From Acinetobacter silvestris (GTDB lineage: Bacteria > Pseudomonadota > Gammaproteobacteria > Pseudomonadales > Moraxellaceae), in assembly GCF_002135235.1 (NCBI RefSeq), contig NZ_NEGB01000002.1, forward strand, positions 1 through 64,000: DNA of 64,000 nucleotides. The letters are read 5' to 3'. Position 1 is the stretch's first letter, and the number at the start of each line of letters is the position of its first letter. Of this stretch, positions 53,301 to 62,106 are shown one piece after another. The notes under the pieces were generated by a model. The model saw only the letters and a program-made list of their open reading frames with translations, had not been told where the DNA came from and did not search any database. The translations under genes were made by a program, and so were the position numbers.

Positions 53301-53329
53301 AAAAAGGACTAATTAAATGAGTCCTTTTT
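53301..53329. terminator. Bidirectional terminator after thiM
   Basis: Stem AAAAAGGACT / AGTCCTTTTT with a nine-base loop and Ts on both strands. It may also end the tautomerase gene converging from the right. Confidence 0.88.
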
Positions 53330-53351
53330 TATACTACGAATAGATTATCAC

Positions 53352-53720
53352 TTAGAATTTTACAACTGTTTTACGATAATCTATTTTTGGCATTTCAGTC
53401 AATTCAACACACAGTTGCACATCCAAACCTTCTGCCAAATAAGCATTAAAGGATTGTAAAAAAGCACTTAATTGATCAGCAATCAATTGTTTTTCTTGCG
53501 AATTACGACCAGTCAATATACAGATATGTACATGAATATAGGCTTGCTGATTATCCCCAAAGCCAATTAAAAATTCAGAATGAGCACGAATACGGGTTTT
53601 AATGGCATCAGCATGATCAATGAGACCTGTATCAAACAAGGTATGGTTCAAACCCAACATGAGTTTTTGAGTATCCAAATTTTGAATATTGTCAGAATAA
53701 TCAATAATCATTTGTGGCAT
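53352..53720 (-). CDS. 5-carboxymethyl-2-hydroxymuconate isomerase-like tautomerase
   Basis: This 122-residue protein belongs to the tautomerase superfamily, CHMI type. The start MPQMIIDYSDNI gives the catalytic N-terminal proline (after Met removal) only if ATG 53720 is used; it has AAGGA eight bases ahead, so I prefer it to the longer frame at 53759. LTGRNSQEKQLIADQLSAFLQSF and CVELTEMPKIDYRKT match the family. CHMI acts in homoprotocatechuate degradation, but no such genes are nearby, so the substrate is uncertain. Confidence 0.85.
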   Translation of the reverse strand: MPQMIIDYSDNIQNLDTQKLMLGLNHTLFDTGLIDHADAIKTRIRAHSEFLIGFGDNQQAYIHVHICILTGRNSQEKQLIADQLSAFLQSFNAYLAEGLDVQLCVELTEMPKIDYRKTVVKF

Positions 53721-53795
53721 AACTTCTGTCCTTCTATTTAATACACACGATAAAATCAATCTATAATTAGAGAGTAATCCTGAACTCTTCTACTG

Positions 53796-55511
53796 CTATT
53801 CAACAAATAATAACGCCAACCGCACCTGATCATAGCCCATACGCGGACTAGTCGCCTCGACAATCGGGCGTAACTTAATTGCCCCATCATCACCAAAATG
53901 CTCAGGGCTTTTACGTTTGATTAACTTTTTATAAATTTTCCGGACTTCCTCAACCACTTCCTCGCCAGGACTTGCCACAGAAATATCTAAACCTTGTTCA
54001 CGGTGCAATCTGGCCAAATGGTTAATAATGGTTGCTGGAGTTAAGCCACGTTCAACTGCAATATCTTGTATTTCATAACCAGATTCAAATAACTCACGCG
54101 TTTCATCTAAAGTTGCAGAACCATAATTTGCCTTACCAGCATTTTTGGAAATTTTCTTTTCATTTCTTTCAATTTCAACGGTATTTAACGTTCCGCCACA
54201 ATGCCGAATAAATGCATTATGTTGCACCGTCAGATCAACATCTAAATAATTGACTTCTGCTTCAGTCGATAATTCCTGAAAACGGCGATCGGCTTTAATC
54301 GCCAAACTATCTAACTCCAAGGCTTGATCATTAAAGCCTAAAAGCTTTAGACCATTAATGGATTTTAAGCGTGACAGCGCCACATAGCCCTGACCTTTTT
54401 CAAAGGTATTGGATAAATTGATTTCAGCAGCTTCTAGCGTCATACCTTGTGATTTATGGATGGTAATCGCCCAAGCTAAACGAAGCGGAACTTGCTGCAA
54501 GCTGGCGATGGTTTTACCCGCATCATTATCCACTGACCATATTTCTGGCTCTACCACAAGAACAGTGCCATCGGTCATTTTTACTTTTGGCAAAATACCA
54601 TGTTCATCATCTTCTTCAAAACCAATGACCTCACCCAAACTGCCATTAATATAGCCCATATCAAAATTATTTTTTACAAACATAACTTTGGCATGCTTTT
54701 TTAAGGTCAACTCATCAGGTGCCCGCACCGATGATTTTAAAGTATCAATCAGTTTATCATTACCATCACACACGGCTACGAATTGATGACCATCCCCCTC
54801 AATTGCATTTAAATGCTGATAGTTGATACTGTCGACATCCATATTATGGGTATATAAACGCGTATAGGTTTCACCAATGGTTTGCTGACGGGTTTGCTCT
54901 AATTCTTTTTTATGTTTGGGTAAAATATCCTGAGCGCGAATCGCGTTTAAAATATCATTCAGTGCCGAATCATCTTGTCGATGTTGTTCGGTTAAATAAC
55001 ACACCCGAAATTTAGCTTCGACCCAAGCATTCGACATAAAACAAAATTTATCTCGATTTTTTTCATCATTACGTCCAACAGGAGGTAACTGAAAAAAGTC
55101 TCCCGCAGCAATGACCTGAATACCACCAAAAGCATCATCCGATTCTTTAAAATATTTTAAGACTTGATTGACCAAATTCAACTGTTTCGCATGCAACATT
55201 GATATTTCATCAATAATCAATACTTGGGCATTTTCTAAATGTTCTTTTAAGTATTTACGCTCTTTCATGCGCTTTAAGTCATCATCAGACAAAAAGTCTT
55301 TTATTCCAATACCCGCCCACGTATGGATGGTCATACCATTCATATGTGTCGCTGCAATCCCAGTCGATGCTGTAATCGCAACAGGAACTTTACGCGCTTT
55401 TAAATAGTTAATATATTGATTGAGTGTATAGGTTTTACCCGCACCTGCCGAGCCGGTCAAAAAGACATTTTCACCCGCTTTCATTAATTTCAGTGCAGTT
55501 TCTTGTTTCAT
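53796..55511 (-). CDS. PIF1/Dda-like superfamily 1 helicase
   Basis: A 571-residue DNA helicase of the Pif1-like SF1B type. Walker A is GSAGAGKT at residues 20-27, followed by ITASTGIAATHMNG, Walker B VLIIDEISML, AAGDFFQLPPV, TEQHRQ, and AITIHKSQGMTLEAAEINL, the C-terminal motif VI region GYVALSRLKS. After residue 430 there is an extra segment with a likely helix-turn-helix (DETRELFESGYEIQDIAVERGLTPATIINHL), as in HTH_40-type extensions. It lies 68 bases downstream of the PcfJ-like gene, on the same strand. Confidence 0.88.
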   Translation of the reverse strand: MKQETALKLMKAGENVFLTGSAGAGKTYTLNQYINYLKARKVPVAITASTGIAATHMNGMTIHTWAGIGIKDFLSDDDLKRMKERKYLKEHLENAQVLIIDEISMLHAKQLNLVNQVLKYFKESDDAFGGIQVIAAGDFFQLPPVGRNDEKNRDKFCFMSNAWVEAKFRVCYLTEQHRQDDSALNDILNAIRAQDILPKHKKELEQTRQQTIGETYTRLYTHNMDVDSINYQHLNAIEGDGHQFVAVCDGNDKLIDTLKSSVRAPDELTLKKHAKVMFVKNNFDMGYINGSLGEVIGFEEDDEHGILPKVKMTDGTVLVVEPEIWSVDNDAGKTIASLQQVPLRLAWAITIHKSQGMTLEAAEINLSNTFEKGQGYVALSRLKSINGLKLLGFNDQALELDSLAIKADRRFQELSTEAEVNYLDVDLTVQHNAFIRHCGGTLNTVEIERNEKKISKNAGKANYGSATLDETRELFESGYEIQDIAVERGLTPATIINHLARLHREQGLDISVASPGEEVVEEVRKIYKKLIKRKSPEHFGDDGAIKLRPIVEATSPRMGYDQVRLALLFVE

Positions 55512-55579
55512 AACAACCTAACCTCTTTGGACGGCTATAGCCTAACGGCTTTTTCATCAAAAGTTAAGTTTTCCCTGCA

Positions 55580-57607
55580 TTATCGTTCTACTTCAGCACT
55601 TTTTTGTCGCAGCATCAGATTAAATTCCCCAATAAATAAGCGTGCTATATTTAAACTATGCACGTCTGCATCACGATTATTCGGGAACTTCAACTGCTCT
55701 AAGCTCAATTGATCATATTCATAAATACAACCTAAAGTTAAATGCAAATTTTGATCTTGTTCAGAGGTCATATGAAAAGCCACATATTCACCATCCGACA
55801 TTCGTTGACTATAAGCTACTGCTAGGCAATGATTGAAATCAGCCGATTCATGGATAATACGTTCTAGTTGATGTAACTCTTCAAAGCGCCAATCACCATA
55901 ATACATATATTTTTCAGGTGATAATCGTGCCCACTCATTGGTTTGAATTCTCAAACGTAATTTTTTTAAAGTCGTTTCATGCTGTAATTGTTGATGCCAA
56001 TGCGCGGCTTGTTGAAAAAGTCCAGACCACGTCACCGATTTTTTAATTTCTTTATTTTGTAGAAAAAAATCGACCAAATAATCTGCTACATACGAATCAA
56101 AAACACTAATACGGCGTGAAAAATTAAGTGCAGGATGCTGAAATACTTGCCTAAAATCTGAAGCACTTAATTTATACTTTTGTAATGTGGTAATAAATCC
56201 ACGATGCTCATGGGTTTTAGGATTAATATAGGCTATTAAATCCGCATCTAAGCCATCCACAATTTTTTGTAAAAAATGCATATACGCTTGCAGGACTCGA
56301 CTCTGTTTTTGAAATACTTGTTTCGTAATGTACACGTTGTCTTCAGAAATCAAATGCAATAGATTCAGCCACTCTTCTAAATACAAAACAGAGTTGGAAA
56401 TTTGCTGTGTATGCATAGCTTGAGACAACTCGCTGTCTAAACTATATTTTTGATTGCGATAATGATTAAACCAAAAATGCTTCTTTGCATACACATGGCA
56501 TTCATATACAAACAAACGTGCTGAAATATCACGGAAATATTTCAGCGTTAGTAAAATCACTTGCGGATGAATTTTAGTGGTGTCCACAAAACTCAAGGCT
56601 GTAATGGCAATCGGTACACTGGGTTTCGTCATATTGCGACTGATCCAATCGATTACCTGACTATCTTGTTTAAATAACCAATTTACGGTTCTTTGATAAT
56701 AAAAGACGGGTAAAAAATGAAACTGGCTTTCATCCCAATATATGCATTTTTTATTCAGAAAATTGGGTTTGGAAAACAGATCATTATTTTGCCAATAACC
56801 ACGTAACATTAGCTTGGAAAAGCCAAGTAAATGCGGTTGTTCAATGGCATGGTGCATTAACAATTGCAAATTTTGTTGCTGTTCAACTAGATTTATAAGC
56901 TGAAAACTATCTAAGAATTGAGTTTCAACAATTCGAAATACTGCCTCAGGAAGAAATTGTGCGGCAGAAAAGCACAATTGATCATAGATTGGCATCAACT
57001 CATTAATTTGAATAAAACTTTCGCCTTGAACTGAATTGACTAAGCACAAATGCTTAATATTCAATTCAACTGCGAGTGGAATTTGCTTTCCCTGCTGCGC
57101 AAATTCAGTTAAATAAGGGTGAGTATAATAATTTTCCGCGATAAGTAATTGATCAATTTCAGTCGCGTCTTTTTCTGAAATAGTATACAAGTATTGTTCA
57201 ATTCGGCTTTCACCATCCACCCATGCAAAGATCTGCTCAATCAAGGTCTGCCTGAAAACCTGTGTTTTGGCTTTCACCGTGGTTGGATGCTGTGCTACTA
57301 AATTTCCAGTGAAAAAAGGCATCTCGAGTAAAATAAACTGGGCAATTTTTTCAAAGGACTGCTGTGGAAACTGACTTTTAATCTGAAGCAAGGGTTCAGT
57401 GCTACTAAAATGAATATCCCACAGACCATTAGCGATCGACAACACCTGCTGTTCAGCATTAACCCCCAACATATTCTGTGCAGTGACATGTTCAAGATAA
57501 AACCATTGGTCTTGAAATATATGCATTAAATGTTCAGAAATATCCAATAACTTTCGCGCAGTTTGCTGATGGTTATTCAATATATTGTTGTGAACAATCT
57601 GCTCCAT
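55580..57607 (-). CDS. Large unknown protein with PcfJ-like C-terminal region
   Basis: A 675-residue protein. The C-terminal about 130 residues resemble PcfJ-type domains: a long helical lead (LHQLERIIHESADFNHCLAVAYSQRMSDGEYVAFHMTS), the Cys-containing HC-x-x-x-Y analogue NHCLAVAY, strand LHLTLGCIYEY, and NNRDAD. The first 500 residues are helix-rich with many aromatic residues and match nothing I know. No signal peptide or membrane segment. It is followed 68 bases later by a Pif1-like helicase gene. PcfJ is known from the conjugative plasmid pCF10, but its role is unclear; the assignment is tentative. Confidence 0.55.
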   Translation of the reverse strand: MEQIVHNNILNNHQQTARKLLDISEHLMHIFQDQWFYLEHVTAQNMLGVNAEQQVLSIANGLWDIHFSSTEPLLQIKSQFPQQSFEKIAQFILLEMPFFTGNLVAQHPTTVKAKTQVFRQTLIEQIFAWVDGESRIEQYLYTISEKDATEIDQLLIAENYYTHPYLTEFAQQGKQIPLAVELNIKHLCLVNSVQGESFIQINELMPIYDQLCFSAAQFLPEAVFRIVETQFLDSFQLINLVEQQQNLQLLMHHAIEQPHLLGFSKLMLRGYWQNNDLFSKPNFLNKKCIYWDESQFHFLPVFYYQRTVNWLFKQDSQVIDWISRNMTKPSVPIAITALSFVDTTKIHPQVILLTLKYFRDISARLFVYECHVYAKKHFWFNHYRNQKYSLDSELSQAMHTQQISNSVLYLEEWLNLLHLISEDNVYITKQVFQKQSRVLQAYMHFLQKIVDGLDADLIAYINPKTHEHRGFITTLQKYKLSASDFRQVFQHPALNFSRRISVFDSYVADYLVDFFLQNKEIKKSVTWSGLFQQAAHWHQQLQHETTLKKLRLRIQTNEWARLSPEKYMYYGDWRFEELHQLERIIHESADFNHCLAVAYSQRMSDGEYVAFHMTSEQDQNLHLTLGCIYEYDQLSLEQLKFPNNRDADVHSLNIARLFIGEFNLMLRQKSAEVER

Positions 57608-57924
57608 GATTTTGCCTAACTCATCTAATAATGTCAGCTCCGCACAAAATATACGCGCACGCTAATCAAATATATTTGGTGCTTTGTAGTATAAGTCTTT
57701 TAAATAAATCTTAATGATATTTTCTGCACCGCTCTGTAGTTATTTAGTTGATCGGCACTGAAATAAAATATTTTCAAAAATAATATCAATTGCTTAAACC
57801 ATAGTTTTAATTGGTAGGTTTTAAGTAGGTATTTAAAAATCATACTTCGCTCGATACTCAATCTCAAGGTGATGAACACCTAACGAAAAATTGAAATAAC
57901 AATGATGGTAGAAGGAATCGCACC
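57608..57924. other. Intergenic region with the alcohol dehydrogenase promoter
   Basis: About 320 bases between divergent genes. It contains the direct repeat at 57813-57829, and ATAAGTCT at 57691-57698, which also occurs upstream of exaC. No gene seen. Confidence 0.5.
57813..57829 (+). promoter_or_regulatory. GGTWGG direct repeat upstream of the alcohol dehydrogenase gene
   Basis: GGTAGG at 57813 and AGTAGG at 57824, exactly 11 bases apart, about 100-112 bases before the start codon. It matches the 11-base-periodic repeat before exaC (opposite strand). Confidence 0.5.
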
Positions 57925-59097
57925 ATGTCATTTAAAAATATTGCAGATCAAACTAACGGTTTTTATATTCCTTGCGTATCACTCTTTGGACCTGGCTGTG
58001 CCAAAGAAGTGGGTGCTAAAGCACAAAATTTAGGTGCAAAAAAAGCACTCATTGTCACCGATGCAGGCTTATTCAAATTTGGCGTTGCAGACATTATTGT
58101 CAATTATTTAAAAGAAGCGGGTGTAGATAGCCATGTATTCGCTGGCGCTGAACCTAACCCAACCGATATTAATGTCCTGAATGGCGTAAATGCCTACAAT
58201 GAAAACACTTGTGATTTCATCGTTTCTCTCGGTGGTGGTTCTTCACATGACTGTGCCAAAGGAATTGGTCTAGTCACTGCTGGTGGCGGCAATATTCGTG
58301 ATTACGAAGGTATTGATAAAAGCTTAGTCCCAATGACCCCTCTAATTGCCATTAATACGACAGCAGGTACAGCTTCAGAAATGACTCGCTTCTGTATTAT
58401 TACCAATACAGATACCCACGTTAAAATGGCGATTGTCGATTGGCGTTGTACCCCACTGGTGGCCATTGATGATCCTAAACTAATGATTGCCAAACCTGCT
58501 GCTTTAACTGCTGCTACAGGTATGGATGCACTGACGCATGCGGTTGAAGCTTATGCTTCTACAGCGGCTAACCCGATTACAGACGCATGTGCTGAAAAAG
58601 CCATTACCATGATCAGCCAATGGCTACGTTCAGCTGTAGCAAATGGTGAAAACATTGAAGCCCGTGATGCAATGGCCTATGCACAATATTTAGCGGGCAT
58701 GGCATTTAATAATGCGTCCCTTGGTTATGTGCATGCTATGGCACACCAATTAGGTGGCTTCTATAACCTTCCACACGGCGTGTGTAATGCCATTCTATTA
58801 CCGCATGTATGTGAATTTAATTTGATTGCATGCCCACAACGTTATGCAAAAATAGCTGAACTTATGGGTGTAAATATTAAAGACTTAACTGTAACAGAAG
58901 CTGCTTTTGCTGCGATTGCAGCCATTCGTGAACTATCAGAATCAATTGGTATTCCATCTGGTTTAACCGTCCTCGGCGTGAAAGAAGCAGACCACTCTGT
59001 TATGGCTAAAAATGCGCAAAATGATGCATGTATGCTCACCAATCCACGCAAAGCCAATGAAGCTCAAGTGATTGAGATCTTCAAAGCGGCAATGTAA
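57925..59097 (+). CDS. Iron-containing alcohol dehydrogenase
   Basis: A 390-residue group III, NAD-dependent alcohol dehydrogenase. SLGGGSSHDCAKGIGL holds the nucleotide-binding GGGS. Metal ligands are Asp and His in GMDALTHAVEAYAS and His in GYVHAMAHQLGGFYNLPHGVCNA. This YiaY/Mdh-type family acts on ethanol, propanediol or similar alcohols; substrate not determined by sequence. The start codon follows GAAGGAATCGCACC (AAGGA). With the following SDRs and exaC it suggests alcohol to aldehyde to acid oxidation. Confidence 0.93.
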   Translation: MSFKNIADQTNGFYIPCVSLFGPGCAKEVGAKAQNLGAKKALIVTDAGLFKFGVADIIVNYLKEAGVDSHVFAGAEPNPTDINVLNGVNAYNENTCDFIVSLGGGSSHDCAKGIGLVTAGGGNIRDYEGIDKSLVPMTPLIAINTTAGTASEMTRFCIITNTDTHVKMAIVDWRCTPLVAIDDPKLMIAKPAALTAATGMDALTHAVEAYASTAANPITDACAEKAITMISQWLRSAVANGENIEARDAMAYAQYLAGMAFNNASLGYVHAMAHQLGGFYNLPHGVCNAILLPHVCEFNLIACPQRYAKIAELMGVNIKDLTVTEAAFAAIAAIRELSESIGIPSGLTVLGVKEADHSVMAKNAQNDACMLTNPRKANEAQVIEIFKAAM

Positions 59098-59133
59098 CTT
59101 AAGTTTAAAACTCGATTTTAATATCGTGCTTTT

Positions 59134-59164
59134 GGAATATCATGTCGGGTGATATTCCTTTTTT
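59134..59164 (+). terminator. Terminator of the alcohol dehydrogenase gene
   Basis: Nine-base-pair stem GGAATATCA / TGATATTCC with a seven-base loop, then six Ts. It is about 40 bases after the stop codon, so the SDR genes likely have their own promoter. Confidence 0.85.
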
Positions 59165-59269
59165 ATCTACTGTAATTAAATCAAAATAGTGACTCATTTC
59201 TGACAACTTAAATTGTCGAATTCTAAAATCCTCTATACAATCATTAAAAATCGTATGGAATACGTCAGA

Positions 59270-60100
59270 ATGAAAACAGTAGTAATTACAGGCGCCAATA
59301 CTGGAATTGGCTTAGCGACCGCAACAGATTTTATCAAAGATGGACATCATGTCATTATCGCCTGCCGAAATACTGAGAAAGCCCAACATGCCAAACAGCA
59401 ACTTGAATCTTTCGGTACAGGCAAAGTTGAAATCATCCAGCTTGATTTAAATCACTTAGAGCAAGTCAATCAAGCTGCAAACCAACTAATTCAGAAATAT
59501 AAAAAAATTGATGTCTTAATTAACAATGCAGGCATGATGACCCCAGAACTAGAATCAACAGTAGATGGCTACGAAAAACAGTTCGGTGTGAATTATCTTG
59601 GCCCATTTTTATGGACCATGAAACTTCTTCCCTTAATCAAGAATGCTGAGCAAGGTCGTGTAATTCACCTTGCTTCGATGATGCATCTAATGGGGAGTAT
59701 TCAACCTCAGCATTTTAAAGCAGATCAAATCACAAAATATAATGGTGTTCTCAGCTATGCCAACAGTAAATTAGCCAACCTATTATTTAGTAATATTTTA
59801 GCCCAACAGCTAGAAGGAACCAATACTACCAGCAACGCACTCCATCCCGGTGGCGTCGATTCTGAGATCTATCGCGAATTACCTAAATATCAATATAATT
59901 TGATCAAACTGTTTCTCATCTCCACATCAAAACCTGCTGCTCTCATTAAAAAAATCGCATTTGATCCATCATGGAACAAACGTAATGGTGATTATGTCAG
60001 CTTACAGACACCTGCGTTTAGGTCTCGTAAAGCCAAAGACATGCAATTGGCCCAACAGCTCTATGATCAATCAATACAGTTAATTCAGGTCTATTTATAA
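59270..60100 (+). CDS. Short-chain dehydrogenase/reductase (first of a tandem pair)
   Basis: A 276-residue SDR. The Rossmann motif TGANTGIG is at residues 7-14, NNAGM at the core strand, and YANSK holds the catalytic Tyr and Lys. ATG 59270 gives MKTVVITGAN; the frame starts at 59213, and the longer form is not conserved in the paralogue. A GGA sits 10 bases upstream. It closely resembles the next gene, suggesting tandem duplication. Retinol-dehydrogenase-like SDRs act on many alcohols and ketones; substrate unknown. Confidence 0.88.
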   Translation: MKTVVITGANTGIGLATATDFIKDGHHVIIACRNTEKAQHAKQQLESFGTGKVEIIQLDLNHLEQVNQAANQLIQKYKKIDVLINNAGMMTPELESTVDGYEKQFGVNYLGPFLWTMKLLPLIKNAEQGRVIHLASMMHLMGSIQPQHFKADQITKYNGVLSYANSKLANLLFSNILAQQLEGTNTTSNALHPGGVDSEIYRELPKYQYNLIKLFLISTSKPAALIKKIAFDPSWNKRNGDYVSLQTPAFRSRKAKDMQLAQQLYDQSIQLIQVYL

Positions 60101-60175
60101 TATAGGTTCTATACACCTCCTATTCGAATTACAAAAATTGACTGATCGACATTGATAAAATTAGAGAGCTTAAAT

Positions 60176-61009
60176 ATGGCGAAAACAATACTCATTACGG
60201 GTGCCAATGCAGGCATCGGGCTACAAACGGCAGAAGATTTAATTAAAGAAGGTCATCACGTTATTTTGGCGTGTCGTAATCTTGAAAAAGCTCAACAAGC
60301 CAAATTACAACTAGAGTCAATGGGTACAGGACAAATTGATTTAATTCAACTCGATTTAAATAGTCTGAAGCAGGTCAACCGTGCATCGGATGAAATACTA
60401 AAAAAATATGCTGATTTAGATGTCATGATTAACAATGCAGGATTAATCTCAACTCACTTAGACTCAACTGAAGATGGTTTTGAAAAGCATTTCGGTGTGA
60501 ATTACTTAGGGCATTTTCTATGGACTTTAAAACTTTTACCTTTACTTAAAAAATCGGAACAAGGACGCATTATTCACTTATCATCTATAGCGCATTGGGT
60601 CGGTAGCATACAGCCCCATAAATTTAAAGCAGAAAATAATACCAACTATCATACATTTAAAAGCTATGGCAGTAGTAAATTACAAAATCTATTATTCAGT
60701 AATTTACTCGCACAACAACTCCAAGGAAGTAACGTCACCAGTAATGCTCTACATCCTGGCGTTGTTGATTCTGAGCTGTACCGTCAATTACCTAAGCTTC
60801 AATATATGTTTGTCTCCTTAGTACTCATTCCACCCACCAAGCCAGCCAAACTGATTAAGCAAATGGCTTTAGATGCTACTTGGGCAAATAAAAATGGGCA
60901 ATATGCCAGTGTCCAAACACCAGCAATGACCTCACCTAAAGCCAAAGATATGCAATTAGCACAAAAACTTTATGATTTATCTTATGATTTGGTTAAAGAA
61001 TATTTGTAA
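60176..61009 (+). CDS. Short-chain dehydrogenase/reductase (second of a tandem pair)
   Basis: A 277-residue SDR paralogous to the preceding one: TGANAGIG at residues 8-15, NNAGL, and YGSSK with the catalytic Tyr/Lys. C-terminal sequence SPKAKDMQLAQKLYDLS is almost shared with its neighbour. ATG 60176 is preceded by AGAGAG with usable spacing; the frame opens at 60152. The paralogue pairing suggests duplication followed by divergence in the substrate region (about 185-215). Confidence 0.88.
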   Translation: MAKTILITGANAGIGLQTAEDLIKEGHHVILACRNLEKAQQAKLQLESMGTGQIDLIQLDLNSLKQVNRASDEILKKYADLDVMINNAGLISTHLDSTEDGFEKHFGVNYLGHFLWTLKLLPLLKKSEQGRIIHLSSIAHWVGSIQPHKFKAENNTNYHTFKSYGSSKLQNLLFSNLLAQQLQGSNVTSNALHPGVVDSELYRQLPKLQYMFVSLVLIPPTKPAKLIKQMALDATWANKNGQYASVQTPAMTSPKAKDMQLAQKLYDLSYDLVKEYL

Positions 61010-61043
61010 TACATCAAACATCCAAAGTTTAAAAAAAATTCAC

Positions 61044-61081
61044 TGATGATGAACCCGTTGACAAAAATGTGTTCATCATCA
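61044..61081. repeat. Perfect inverted repeat
   Basis: TGATGATGAAC at 61044-61054 and GTTCATCATCA at 61071-61081, 11-base perfect arms with a 16-base spacer. No T-run follows on the plus strand, so it is either a minus-strand terminator (A-rich block at 61030-61040) or a regulatory dyad. Confidence 0.6.
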
Positions 61082-61107
61082 AAGATTAAACAAGCCAATA
61101 AAAACAT

Positions 61108-62082
61108 ATGAGCATAATAATGACAGCACTCTCAACCGTATATCAACCTGATGTTCTAGGCACAGGCTATGAGCAAATGACCCTAAACTTTCCAGATGAT
61201 TATGAAGGGAAAATCACTGCAACCTTAGTCCGAAAAAAAGCAACGCAGAAAACCCAAAAAGCAGTTTTATATATTCATGGATTTATTGATTATTTTTTTC
61301 AGACTGAAATGGCTGAAAAATTTAATCAGCAGGGATATGATTTTTATGCACTAGATTTACGTAAATATGGTCGTTCACATCTACCCCATCAAAAATTTTA
61401 TAGTGTCCGAAAAATTAGTGAATATGATGCCGAAATTAACCAAGCTCTAGATATTATTGGCAATGAAGAGCATGACTCTGTATTACTCGCTGGTCACTCT
61501 ACTGGTGGCTTAATTACAACCTTGTTTGTGGCGCATCATCCTGAACATCCTCTCATTAAAGCACTTTGGGTAAATAGCCCTTTTTATGACTTTAATATGC
61601 CTTTATGGAAGAAAAAACGGGCTCTGCCCAAATTAAGCGCTTTAGGAAAACACTGTCCAAATATCAGATTTCCAAGTGAACTAAATAAGTTTTACGTCCC
61701 TAGTCTGCACCAAAAATTCCATGGCGAATGGAACTTTAATTTGGATTGGAAACCCAATTCCTATCCCTTAGTTAACTTAAGTTTTGTTCATGCTATTTTT
61801 GAAGCACAAAAAGAAATTCATCAAGGTGCTCAAGTTTCAGTACCAACCTTGGTTATGCACTCTCATCAGACTACCTCTCCTAAAAAATGGAATAAAGATG
61901 CACAAAGCAGTGATGTCATTTTAGATGTTAAAGACATTAAAAAATATGCAAACAAATTACAAGGTGATGTCACTGTAATTACAATTAAAGATGGATTACA
62001 CGATTTAGTGCTTTCTGCGCCACTTGTACGCCAAGATGTTTATACGAAACTATTTGATTGGTTGGAACAAAAAAAACTTTAA
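61108..62082 (+). CDS. Alpha/beta hydrolase of the serine aminopeptidase S33 type
   Basis: A 324-residue lysophospholipase-like hydrolase. The lid region and nucleophile AGHSTGGL (Ser about 132) are clear; the catalytic His is likely in IKDGLHDLVLS near 300. A conserved HGFIDYFFQTEMAEKFNQQGYDFYALDLRKYGRS matches the monoglyceride-lipase-like family. No signal peptide. It could hydrolyse monoacylglycerol or esters. A second in-frame ATG at 61120 is an alternative start. It follows the SDRs after a 98-base gap containing the inverted repeat. Confidence 0.82.
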   Translation: MSIIMTALSTVYQPDVLGTGYEQMTLNFPDDYEGKITATLVRKKATQKTQKAVLYIHGFIDYFFQTEMAEKFNQQGYDFYALDLRKYGRSHLPHQKFYSVRKISEYDAEINQALDIIGNEEHDSVLLAGHSTGGLITTLFVAHHPEHPLIKALWVNSPFYDFNMPLWKKKRALPKLSALGKHCPNIRFPSELNKFYVPSLHQKFHGEWNFNLDWKPNSYPLVNLSFVHAIFEAQKEIHQGAQVSVPTLVMHSHQTTSPKKWNKDAQSSDVILDVKDIKKYANKLQGDVTVITIKDGLHDLVLSAPLVRQDVYTKLFDWLEQKKL

Positions 62083-62106
62083 TTTCAGCTTTTCTACTAG
62101 CTTACA

